Assembly (NCBI GenBank): GCA_023105745.1
Contig: JALGQZ010000013.1
Location: forward strand, 19,257,105 to 19,321,104
Direction of reading: 5' to 3'
Source of the DNA: Austropuccinia psidii
Taxonomy: Eukaryota; Basidiomycota; Pucciniomycetes; Pucciniales; Sphaerophragmiaceae
Length of the DNA stretch: 64,000 nt
A program made the position numbers and the translations under genes. Under the pieces are notes generated by a model. The model searched no databases, was not told where the DNA came from, and saw nothing but the letters and a program-made list of their open reading frames with translations. Positions 24,268 to 33,953 of the stretch are shown here, piece by piece. Position 1 is the stretch's first letter. Every line of letters begins with the position of its first letter.

Positions 24268-25612
24268 ATGCCATTCACGAAAAAAGGAAAAGAGCATAAA
24301 AGGGAACTTGCGAGAAAGCGTCGGGCTGAGGAAGGAAAGTGTGAGTTACTCGCTTAATCTCAGTGTATATATATAGATATATATATATGCTTCCACATTT
24401 ATGTGGCACCCTCATTGGGCCCCACTGAAGAACATGGGCTTTAGTCGGTTCAGATTGTGCCAATGTCATGTGGGCTCCAACAGGGAAGTCAAAGGATGTG
24501 TGCCGAAGAAAGCTCCTTGGCAGTATCTGATATCTTGTGTGCTTCAACACGTAGTGATCCCTCAACCACTCGGGAATAGTAGCAGATCCCAAAAGACAAA
24601 TGAGCGCAAAACGACCCGAATGAATAGGTTGTTTTCCTCCTCTCGCCCAACAGCACAAATATCAATGCCAGTATCAGCAAATATCACCCCAAGTGAAATT
24701 CGGAGGCTTGTGGATGTCAATCAGATCAAACGCATTCACTTTGGGCGTGTGGCAATTTTCTCTTCAACCGGATTACTCATTGCCCTTGTCGAATTCCGAC
24801 CATTCACAACAATGAGTGAAGGCGAGGTCAATCAATGGGATGAATTATCACAATTCCTATTTCGCGAAAAGAGTTTCACCGACCCTATTGCAACAAATGG
24901 AGCATTACTGGAGGGATTTATGTTCGCGATTGGGTGGCGCAAATGCACCACGAAGAATGAACAATTTGGTCTGTATGGTAGTGCTGGCAAAATTGAAAAT
25001 GCAAAAGATGAATGGCGGGACCGAGGTGCCAATCTTAGCTCGGTGGGTCGCATTCTAGGTCAATCCTTACGATATGTTGGGGATAATTTATTTCAGAAGA
25101 TTCAAAATTGCTACAACTCATTGGGGGTTCCGTCTTTTGATCAAGTCAACTATGAAGGCGATATTCCGGCAAATCAGGGTGCATTCGAGTTCGCTTCCGC
25201 ACTCACTTTCACCATGAATGGATTCAAAAACGCACCTCATGTTGATAAGGATGCATTGCTGTATGCTTCGGGATGGTGGTTTCAAGCTGATAAGCGGACC
25301 GGCCAAATTCAAAGAGATGCCTCAAAGCGGTGTACAGGGGGAAAATTGATTTTCCCAAATGAGCATTTTTGGATTGATCTATCCGCATGTCATGGGCTCA
25401 TTCAGGTAGTGTGGGCCAGTAGTACATTTGTTCATTATACTGATCCAGCACAGGACAATGAAAGCACGACACTAGTGGGTATGTCCGCACAATGCTCAAG
25501 CAGGTTAGCAAAAACAATGCGGCAAAAAAGCAATGGCTATTATGAGCTTGGCGAGAGAGCGGGCTATCAAATCAGGGATGGTAATACAATCTCATGCCGA
25601 TTCAAAGAATGA
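24268..25612 (+). CDS. TET/JBP-type 2-oxoglutarate/Fe(II) dioxygenase (cargo gene 2)
   Basis: The body is an uninterrupted frame from ATG 24401 to TGA 25610-25612 (403 codons). An upstream basic exon from ATG 24268 (MPFTKKGKEHKRELARKRR) can be spliced in frame (donor at 24339, acceptor at 24444 or 24453). Numbered from 24401, the Fe(II) ligands are His280 and Asp282 (PHVDKDA) with distal His345 (TFVHYTD); Arg368 (SSRLAK), a good 2-oxoglutarate carboxylate ligand, follows 23 residues later. This H-x-D...H...R spacing and the flanking sequence fit the Tet-like oxygenases expanded in basidiomycetes. Family members oxidise 5-methylcytosine (TET) or thymine methyl (JBP) in nuclear DNA. Every ligand is intact. 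A TA-rich tract lies in the proposed intron (24366-24389). Substrate is not determinable here. Confidence 0.85.
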
Positions 25613-25736
25613 GGAGATTTGCAAGTGGGTTGGGTAAGTAATGGTGAGGTAAGGCAGAGGACAATATACACCAGGATTGGATGGATTCGAGTGCGGGAGA
25701 TGGGGTGTCTCACATGAAAAAGGGGTGAAGTGGATT

Positions 25737-25762
25737 ATGTACGGTGGCATGCCATCGTACAT
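25737..25762. repeat. 26-bp near-palindrome
   Basis: ATGTACGGTGGCA faces TGCCATCGTACAT, with one mismatched pair where CCG has become TCG. It lies 125 bp after the dioxygenase stop. Confidence 0.85.
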
Positions 25763-25794
25763 CTGTCCTGGTTTGTTGCTATTGTCCAGGATGC

Positions 25795-26387
25795 CAATGC
25801 TTCACATGCGAATCCTCATGCTTGTGCAGGTTCTGACAATGGTGAAAGTTCCTTACGCCTATGCGGGGTGCCAACGCTACACACGCCAATCCTTGGGCCT
25901 GTGCAGGCTCCCGAACATTTACACGCCAATCGTTACGCCTTTACAGGCTTTCGACGATTCACACGCCAATTCTTACGCTTGTGAAGCTTCCCCACAGTGC
26001 TGAAATTTTCTTTAGCCTGTGCAGGATCCCAAGAATTCACACGCCAATTCTTACGCCTGTGCAGGCTCCCAACAATTCACACGCCCATCCTTATGCTTGG
26101 GGAGGGTCCCAAAAGTGCTAAAATTCCTTACGCCTGTACAGGCTTCCGACGATTCACACGCCAATCCTTATGCATGGGAGGGTTGCCAACAATGCTGACA
26201 AATTCTTACGCCTGTGCAGGCTCCCAACAATTCACACGCCAATCCTTATGCCTGTGCAGGCTCCCAACAATTCACACGCCAATCCTTATGCCTGTGCAGG
26301 CTCCCAACAATTCACACGCCAATCCTTACGCCTGTGCAGCCTCCCGACAAGTCACACGCCAATCCTTACGCTTGTGAAGGTTCTAGA
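25795..26387. repeat. 40-bp tandem repeat array
   Basis: About 14 degenerate units centred on TTCACACGCCAATCCTTACG and CCTGTGCAGGCTCCCAACAA. Three consecutive units near 26210-26330 are almost perfect with 40-bp spacing. It shares the core ATCCTTACGC with the 84-bp array at 20535-20905. Confidence 0.85.
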
Positions 26388-26808
26388 CAATTTAAACAAT
26401 TCAATACATGAGTAAGACTAATAGCGTGTGACCATAGGAAAGGCCATGTTTCACGAATCTGGAGTGGATTGCTCACATACGGGAACCTCCCGCTTTTTTA
26501 CAGTTAGGAATGGGTATGGCTCTAAACCATGGAAGAAGAAAATATACGAGAGGATAACGGCAACTATTGGCGCATTTTGAGAAAAAGAGGTTCACGAAAA
26601 CAAATACTCACTCAAACTCTTGGTGGGGCACTTACAAAAATAATTCTCACGCAATCAGGGTTTTTCTCTAAGGAGGAAATAAGTAATTTTTACGTGAACA
26701 AAGAATGTAATAGAATTTGAACATAACAATAATTGAAGACAAATATTTTATTCAAAAGAAAGTATTACAAAAAATAAAAAGAGGAAATAATGACATTTTT
26801 TTAAATTT

Positions 26809-27009
26809 TTATTTTTCGAGGAATTTGGAGACTATCCCGGTTATGTCCTCCTTTGGATAAGCCTCCAGTGCCTGGGCAAGGAGGGAGTTTAGTTCCTCCC
26901 GGAATTCCCGGTGCATCTCATTTCGATGAGTTGCATCCACGAAAGGAATCATGTGGAGCAAGCGACGATGCTCCAACAAGATTCGGTTGATCGAATCGTG
27001 GACGATGGC
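26809..27009 (-). pseudogene. Orphaned C-terminal extension of the Zn2Cys6 gene
   Basis: Directly beyond the TGA at 27010-27012 the same frame stays open for 66 codons to TAA at 26809-26811. It encodes a plausible helical sequence (AIVHDSINRILLEHRRLLHM, then MHREFREELNSLLAQALEAY). The lack of any second stop or frameshift suggests that the TGA is a recent nonsense mutation, or that the stop is read through. Confidence 0.6.
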
Positions 27010-28172
27010 TCAAGGAATCATTAGGGTCAGTCGCAGGTCGGTGAATTCCTGGCGAGCGTCATCGTGGGAATGAGAGGAGCTTGGCACCGGGGGGGAGGAG
27101 GCGTTGGGGTTCTCGGGGGCACTGGAAGGGATCTCTGGGGAGGGAACCGGGGTTGGAGTGGAAGGGGAAGATGGTGGAGTCGGTGAAGAAGAAGGGGGAG
27201 GGGGATGGGGTGATCCCACGGGCGTATCGTCGATGATGATGATTGAGCGAGGAGTGGCGGGACGATCTGGAGACGGTTGAAGAAAAAATGAAGAAAAGTG
27301 GATATGGATCGAAGAGAAAAAAGGGGTGACTTACCATAAAGTTCCTCTGTGGATTGCGTAGGAGCCACCTCAGGTTCTGGCTCACGAGTCGTATCGTCCT
27401 CAGGTGGTTGGGACGATGGACTCGGGCCAGGAATAGGTGGCTCTTCGGTTCGGGAGGGTTCTAAAAAAGGAGTAAGTGTCAGTTCACTCAACTCGAAAGT
27501 GAAAGTGAAAATGAAATGAAACTTTGGCTGCTTACCACGGAATAATTCCTCAGACCATCGGGTGCCACTCGGGCCTGGAGTGGGTTGCCGGGGGGTTTGC
27601 TCGCGAGGCAAACTGGGAACGGGAGAGTCGTGTCGGGTGGGATTCGGGGGGTTTGGTTCTATGAGTAATGGAAAAAAGTCAGTATTATTGCGTGAAGAGA
27701 AATGAGATAAAGAGGAGAAATAAAACTTACTTTGGCGTTTGAATCCCATCGGTGATAAGACATGGTGACGATCAGCCCAAGCTCGAATGTCCTCTCGCCA
27801 TTGCCATCCTTCATCGGCCGGATAATCACTTCGCTCCGGTCGAGGAGTGAAGTGACCATTGGATGGTGGCCTAGGAGGGGGAGTGGACAAATCGATACTG
27901 GAGGGGACAGGGCTAATCGTCCGGAATCGTTCCCGTTGGCCTGTTTGGGGGCCCGGCGTCCATTCACGCTCGGAAATGGTTTCATCATCGGCGACCACAA
28001 AGGAGTCCTCGCGAGGGCGTCTTGGGCGAGAACTCGTCTGGCCTCGTGGTCGGAAGGGGCGGACAACGAACGAACATTTCTTGTGTGCTTGTCGGCAAGC
28101 ATCACAAGCGTCGTTTGTCGTCGAGGAACGAATGCAGGGGATACCCCGCTTGGTGCATAACGTGCACGACAT
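27010..28172 (-). CDS. Zn2Cys6 binuclear-cluster protein (cargo gene 3), truncated by TGA
   Basis: Exons 28172-27731, 27658-27536, 27460-27335 and 27266-27010; all introns are GT-AG and the frame is continuous, giving 315 residues. Cysteines at 3, 6, 13, 23, 26 and 33 follow C-X2-C-X6-C-X9-C-X2-C-X6-C, exactly the fungal Zn(II)2Cys6 DNA-binding cluster. A basic stretch (RPFRPRGQTSSRPRRPRE) follows. The remainder is Pro/Ser/Glu-rich with WQWREDIRAWADRHHVLSP as its only ordered-looking block. Such clusters commonly bind CGG half-sites, and the element's palindromes contain CGG-N10-CCG. The TGA may derive from CGA by CpG decay; the frame continues to 26809. Whether this shortened protein works is unknown. 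Confidence 0.75.
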
Positions 28173-28753
28173 CTAAAAACAAAACAAAACAGGTTAGTAA
28201 CTGAATAGAAAGTAAGCAATCAAGAAAGAAAAGGAAGACATACGATGATTTATATAAATATAAAACGGAATCAAATTAAAGACGCTCTAGTCGGAAGTTT
28301 TTAAAAGTCTGGAAGGAAGTCGTGAAGAAAGAAAAATATTAATATTGGTACATAATGTTGACTAAAGTTTAATTGGAGAAAACGTACAAAGTAGATAGAA
28401 GTGGGGTTCTGAAAGTATTAGCAGGAAAAACAAAAAGCGAGAAGGAAGGGGAGTGGGGTTAGTCGAGTGCGAAAGAAAAGACTGGAAAGGCAGGAAGACA
28501 AGGGGGAATACGCACAAGAAGGACAAACGCGGGTGAGGTTGAACGAAGTGGAGCGGGTGAGAAAGAAAGTGAAGTGCGTGTTGTGTGAAGATGGTCTTTT
28601 ATACCAAGGTGAAGCTGAGACGATCTCAGCAGTTGCAGCACCCACAAAAGTCTCAGCTTCAAGGCGTGTGGGCAAAATTGAAGCTGAGTCTCAGCGAATG
28701 CTGCAACTGAGAGGTGAAATGCTCGCGTGAGGCAGAAGAACAATGGGGGTCTG

Positions 28754-29489
28754 GCTGAGTATTGCAATTTATTGAATTGTCAAGCTGAGTATTGCAATTT
28801 ATTGAATTGTCATGCTGATTCAAATCCCCTTTGTTTCCTTAAATTGCCACCCGATCACCCAAGATGGTGGTCGTGAGGCCCTTATTGATTGTGCATTGTG
28901 GGTGCAATGCACAAGTGACCGCGGCAAGATCACAGGCCTTATGGCCTGGTGATAGTCTTTGAACAAAGGGGGGGGCTGTAAGACAAGTGAATACAGCGTG
29001 AGCTTGCCTCAACCCATTGCTCAGGTTTGCTTTCGGGTCATAATTGAAATGCTCAGTGGCTGAACATTTGAATTGCACAGTAATTGAACAATTGATATAA
29101 CAATATCAAATGCACCGCTGAGTATTGCAATTTATTGAATTGTCAAGCTCAGTCACATCCCCTTTGTTTCCTTAAATAGTCACCCGATCACCCAGGAGGG
29201 TGGTCATGAGGCCCATGTTGAATGTGCATTGTGGGTGCAATGCACAAGTGACCCATGCAGAAAAGCACCCGGTGCATTTGGTCACAAGTGACCGCGGCGA
29301 GATTACCGGCCATATGGCCTGGTAATAGTATGTGAACAAAGGGGGGGGCTGTAAGACAAGTGAATACAGCGTGAGCTTGCCTCGACCCATTGCTCAGGTT
29401 TGCTTTCGGGTCATAATTGAAATGCTCAGTGGCTGAACATTTTAATGGCACAGTGATTGAACTATTGATATAAAAATATCAAATGCACC
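28754..29489. repeat. 333-bp direct duplication with a 30-bp subrepeat
   Basis: The segment starting GCTGAGTATTGCAATTTATT occurs at 28784 and again at 29117, and runs on in both copies to TCAAATGCACC (28784-29116 and 29117-29489). The second copy has an extra 40 bp near 29250. A 30-bp unit is also repeated head to tail at 28754 and 28784. Confidence 0.9.
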
Positions 29490-30688
29490 ATGCTGAGCCA
29501 TTGCTCAGTCGTTTTTGTATGCCCACAATCTGAGCATTTGGCACAGCATCGGGTGACATTTCAGCCAGCTGCAGCATTTCACACGCTTTGGTGAAGTGCT
29601 CCAAACTGAGCCTTCCAGTGAGCTATTGCAGAATTAGTTCATTCCATGGCTTTACTGAGCACTTTCACATGGTGCTTTTGACCATGAAATGCTCAGCTTG
29701 CGTGTGCAAATCGGGTGAAACGCAATGCTGAGCATGTGGCACATGAGCTACGTAAATGCAAACGATCAGAAGGTGCATGCACATTTGCTATATGCATGCA
29801 GGCTCAAGTAGTATTACACCTTCCTGATCTGCACAGTACAGTCAACACTGTAGTACGCAGTACACCTTTGTAAATGTGTACTGCGGGGCAGAGCAAAAAG
29901 CTGTTCAACAATGTAACATGCAATCACGTCAAGCCATCGAGTCATATCTCTCACCTGCATCCCTTTGATGCACCTTGTTGGACAGCTCTGCCTAACTACG
30001 GCACAGATGCGCATGTAATCCAAGTTAATGTAAGTGGGTCATAATGGGATGACTTAATATTTGGGTCATACACAAAGAGTTGATTCACTCCGGTGCCATG
30101 GTTGGGGCAAACAATGACTAGCCCGCTTGTTCATTGTCGGGCAGCCACACGCTTTCATACGCACCCCCGATGGGTCATACGCAGGCAACTTTCACACGCC
30201 TGGAACACATTTTACTGCCAGTCTTCCAGCTGCGTATTTTCTTGCTCGGGTTGTCAGCTTGACTGCAGACGCTCACCCGCTTGCGCGTGGAAACCTGAGG
30301 CCAATCAGTGTGGATTTGCTTCAGCCTCATCCACATTAGATTAACAATCCCAGCCTATGATTGCTGAGTCTGGTCATGTTGGCGTGGTTATCTCCCACCG
30401 CGGGTCATTTTCTTTACGTTCTCACACGCCCCGCGCAAGTTGTGGCACCTGGCTTGCAGCCAAAAAATCCCTTGGGCGTGTGGCCTCTTTCTCCGGAGTT
30501 CTGTACACGCGTGAGGCAAAGCCCCGGATGCCAATCTCGGTGGATTAGTACTCGCCTCAAACGCCATAGGGGTGAATGTATATGTGGATCACGGCTCACG
30601 GCTGGCGCCCCCTTTGATCATCCCACACATTCCCCCTGAAAGCCCAGTATGCATCAGTCAGCAAAAAACTTCAGGCCAAACCAAAGTC

Positions 30689-30714
30689 ATGTTCGGTGGC
30701 ATGCCACCGAACAT
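30689..30714. repeat. Perfect 26-bp palindrome, CGG-N10-CCG
   Basis: ATGTTCGGTGGCA faces its exact reverse complement. This is the cleanest member of the family. It lies 500 bp upstream of the SNF2 start codon. Confidence 0.95.
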
Positions 30715-30823
30715 ATCTCACCCGCCCACATACAAACATCCCCACAGTGAGATTGCCCTTTGAAACTGCCAACATTGCCCAGTAGGTCCCTGTGAATAAT
30801 TAACCTGGGGAGGATACGCTCAT

Positions 30824-30847
30824 TGTTCGCTGTCACACCAGCGAACA
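30824..30847. repeat. 24-bp inverted repeat with decayed core
   Basis: Perfect 9-bp arms (TGTTCGCTG and CAGCGAACA) around TCACAC, where related sites have a GCATGC core. It is the second family member within 135 bp. Confidence 0.75.
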
Positions 30848-31214
30848 TGACCGCATGCCTCTAATATGCCCTCCACAATAACCTGCTACAACCCACCCAA
30901 TTTCGGATGTGCTAATGTCAGCCTTGTTCCACCAAATGTTTCGTAACTCGCTGCAGATCCAGCAGTCATAATGGTGCACCCACATTTTGGCCACCTTGCC
31001 TTGATATATGCCCCATATCGGATATGAAAATTATGAGCCCAAGAGGCCCACCTCCATCAAGACCATGCACGTAACCACAGGCCATCCCCCTTTTGGCCTG
31101 TTGCTGCCACTCATATAAGTTCCCCACCTGCGCTTATTCCTCTTCATTCCCTTTAGCTAACCCTTCCCGATCATATAATTCCCAACTGTCCCCAAATAAT
31201 TTAAAATAGCCATC

Positions 31215-33647
31215 ATGTCAACCCCTTCACAACCACTTTGCATTGGGATGATTAATATTCGTATTCAAATAAATAGTGATATAACCTTAAAGCCTGAGAA
31301 TTCCCACTTAGGTTCTTGGATTATCCTATGGCACAATCAACACAACATATTTGTATATCTCCCCAATCACCAGCATGCTATTGGCTCTCTCCCGGGAACC
31401 CTTTCCCAAACGTTGATACCATTCCTTGGGGCACCCAAAACGTTCATGCACTGTGGTCCTGGTGGGGCATGGATTGAAAATTGCCAATCCAATCCTACTC
31501 AAATATTATTCGTTGAGGGAGTATTTATGACTGATGCCAATGATCCCTCCTCATCTCAGAAACCCAATCTAGCATTGATGTTCTTCACATGGTATCCAAA
31601 CATTCTATTCATAATGGAAAGCTTTCGAACACAAGATTTCAAGCTTAAAATGCCCAAAGAATATGACTGTACTACTCATTGTCAATGTCAACTCTTTACT
31701 CCGACATTTCCCGCTTCAAACTCGACGCCTGCTTCATATCCTGCTGTTTCATCATTGATTTCCAAGCAAAAACTGATACAATTACCCAGTGGATCAGACC
31801 TCCCCATGATGACCCCGCCCCATTCCATTATTCAAACCCCCCTCCTCCCTCATCAAAAGACCGGACTAGCTTTTCTCTGGGATCGAGAAATCCCCAATGG
31901 CCAATCAGCCCGTAACCTTTGGGAAACCTCACCCCCAGGATCCACTTTTAATGCCAGGCACATCATTACAAACAAGGTCGTTAGCTCATTTGAATCCCTT
32001 TCGACCAATACCCCTCTTGGAGGACTGCTTGCGGATGATATGGGATTAGGTAAAACCATTCAGGCCATTGCTCTAATTGGTACCTCCAAGGAGCGGATGA
32101 TTGCAAACCCCCATCGCTCCACGCCCACCATGATCATCTGCCCCCCTCGCTTAATTACCAACTGGCAATCAGAAATATCCAAGCATGCTCAGGCTGGAGC
32201 ACTGCATGCCAAAATCTACCATGGTCCCACTCGTCACTCATTATCCCAAGCCGACATCTTAAAATATGATATCATCATCACTTCTTACAATACTATCACC
32301 CAAGAATTTAAGCAAACCAATCCCTCTACATCATTCATTTTTCAAATCAATTGGCATCGTATAATCTTGGATGAAGCACAGTGAGTGGCTGAGCTTAAAT
32401 GATTCAAATTACCTTTTATATCCAATAACCCTTGCCCCCTCTTATAGCTATATTCGCTCTCAATACACTGCCACTCACCGTGCCATTAATAGCCTCCTTT
32501 CATCCCGTCGAATATGTTTAACGGGCACACCTATTCACAACACCATTTATGACCTTTTGGGCATAATATCCTTCATCACTCAACCCCAGAGCGCCGATCA
32601 AGATAACTGGTCACCATTCATCCTGAGTAGTCTTTCAAAAGGTTGCAATGATATTTTGCATTTGGCATTGCGGCATTCAAGTTTGCGCCGCACCAAAACC
32701 ACACACCTCGAATCTCTCCCCACTATTAGCCATCATTATGAGCTGCTCCCACTCAACCCGACCATGCAGCAAGAATATTCCACATTATATGAAGAATTCC
32801 TATCATCCAAAAGCAAAGGACCAGGAGAGTTTTTCAGAAATATTAATAAGCTGCGAATATGTTGTAACCATCACATCATGCTTAACACAATTGCGGAGGC
32901 GGAGCTGGAAGACCCCGAGGGCAGGAGCACTCAGGATAACTCCCCAAGAATCACACAAACTATTGTGGATGTGGAAACATGCATGATGAGTAGTAAAATT
33001 GCACACCTCCTACAAAGCTTAATGAAGAACAAACAAACAAGGTGTGGTCCAACGAAATCGGTGGTTTATACCCAATGGACCCAATTTCTAGATTTGTGCG
33101 TTAATTCTAATATGCATCCATTACCAATTGACTCCATCTGACTTTTTTATATTGTAGAATTGGTATTGCTCTTGCCCATCACTCTATCCTTTCAGCACGA
33201 ATTGATGGAACAATTACACCACGAGCGCAGGACAAGGCGCTTGAGAATTTCTTCAATAATCCTGAATGTGAAGTACTGATTGCATCCATTGCCGCGGCTG
33301 GAACTGGCCTCAATATAACTTGTGCTAATATAGTCTATTTAATGGTGAGGGGCCCCCCAAAATTCTCCCCTGATTTTCGGACCCTGACATCCACATTTCC
33401 AGGAGCCTAATTGGAACCCAGCCATTGAGGCTCAGGCTGTTGATCATCTACATCGTATTGGCCAACAACGACCTGTACAGGTCATCCACTATATCACTCC
33501 TCATTCAGTTGAGGTCAACATGCGGAAAGTACCTTTCAACCTCATCTTTCACTTGATTGTATTACTATTCTGAAATCCTTCCTTATGGGAATGCCATATT
33601 CCAATCACCAATAGGTCCAAGAAAAGAAAAAATCATTAACTGCGTGA
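31215..33647 (+). CDS. SNF2-family ATPase, Rad5/Rad16-like without RING (cargo gene 4), five exons
   Basis: Exons 31215-32380, 32448-33095, 33158-33344, 33403-33528 and 33615-33647; all introns are GT-AG (donors GTGAGT, GTGCGT, GTGAGG, GTACCT). Together they give 719 codons with no internal stop. The helicase core starts with GGLLADDMGLGKTIQAIALI (Walker lysine 280). DEAH lies at 386-389, its His codon split by intron 1. The LTGTPIHN motif, a C-terminal lobe with AAGTGLNI, and the HLHRIGQQRPVQ arginine finger follow. SNF2 motors use ATP to slide or evict nucleosomes. Sequence around the motifs resembles Rad5/Rad16/HLTF, yet no RING cysteines lie between the lobes, and no chromo or bromo domain is seen. 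It converges on the 646-aa gene, 306 bp away. All motor motifs are intact. Confidence 0.85.
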
Positions 33648-33915
33648 GCCTTACTGATATTATATAATTTGTGATTGACAAAGTTGATAACTCCTGTTGA
33701 CTCTGGCACAGGTCCACAATTATGAACACCATGAGCTGGATCGAACTTCTTCAATATTTCCTCAATGAAAATGAGCAATAGAGTATTATTGCAAGGGAGA
33801 CAGTGATACATTTCAATTCATATTGTCTATATTCTAACATATTTAGCAAGTTGTTGCATCCTTAAGAGATAATAATCAGATTTTATTACACCTGCACAAA
33901 TAATTCACAAAATTT

Positions 33916-33946
33916 TAATTTGTCACAGTGCTATACCGTGACAAAT
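33916..33946. terminator. Inverted repeat between convergent genes
   Basis: Ten-base perfect arms (AATTTGTCAC / GTGACAAATT) with an 11-base loop. It lies between the SNF2 stop (33647) and the stop of the opposite gene (33954). A 3'-end or hairpin role is a guess from position. Confidence 0.4.
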
Positions 33947-33953
33947 TACTAAG

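Larger units (their letters stand above)
25613..26808. other. Intergenic region dominated by a palindrome and a 40-bp array
   Basis: The stretch holds the near-palindrome at 25737 and the array at 25795-26387. A 63-codon frame at 26529-26720 has no recognisable family. After it comes the 3' part of the Zn2Cys6 gene on the other strand. Overlapping open frames over the array are repeat artefacts. Confidence 0.6.
28173..31214. other. 3-kb gene-free region with duplications and palindromes
   Basis: No gene supported on either strand. It contains the duplicated segment at 28784-29489, frequent GCTGAG/CTCAGC words (28610-29760), CACACGCC words (30150-30450), and the palindromes at 30689 and 30824. 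The last few hundred bases presumably include the SNF2 promoter. Confidence 0.55.

Noticed and set aside
25677..26415. A series of overlapping plus-strand ORFs
   Set aside because: They read through the 40-bp repeat array in different frames; the protein sequence just mirrors the repeat.
27010..27385. Alternative minus-strand frame of 108 codons
   Set aside because: Shadow of the Zn2Cys6 gene; the spliced frame through exon 4 explains the region.
29814..30639. Short ORFs in the CpG-rich spacer
   Set aside because: Short, overlapping on both strands, no motif; probably chance in GC-richer DNA.
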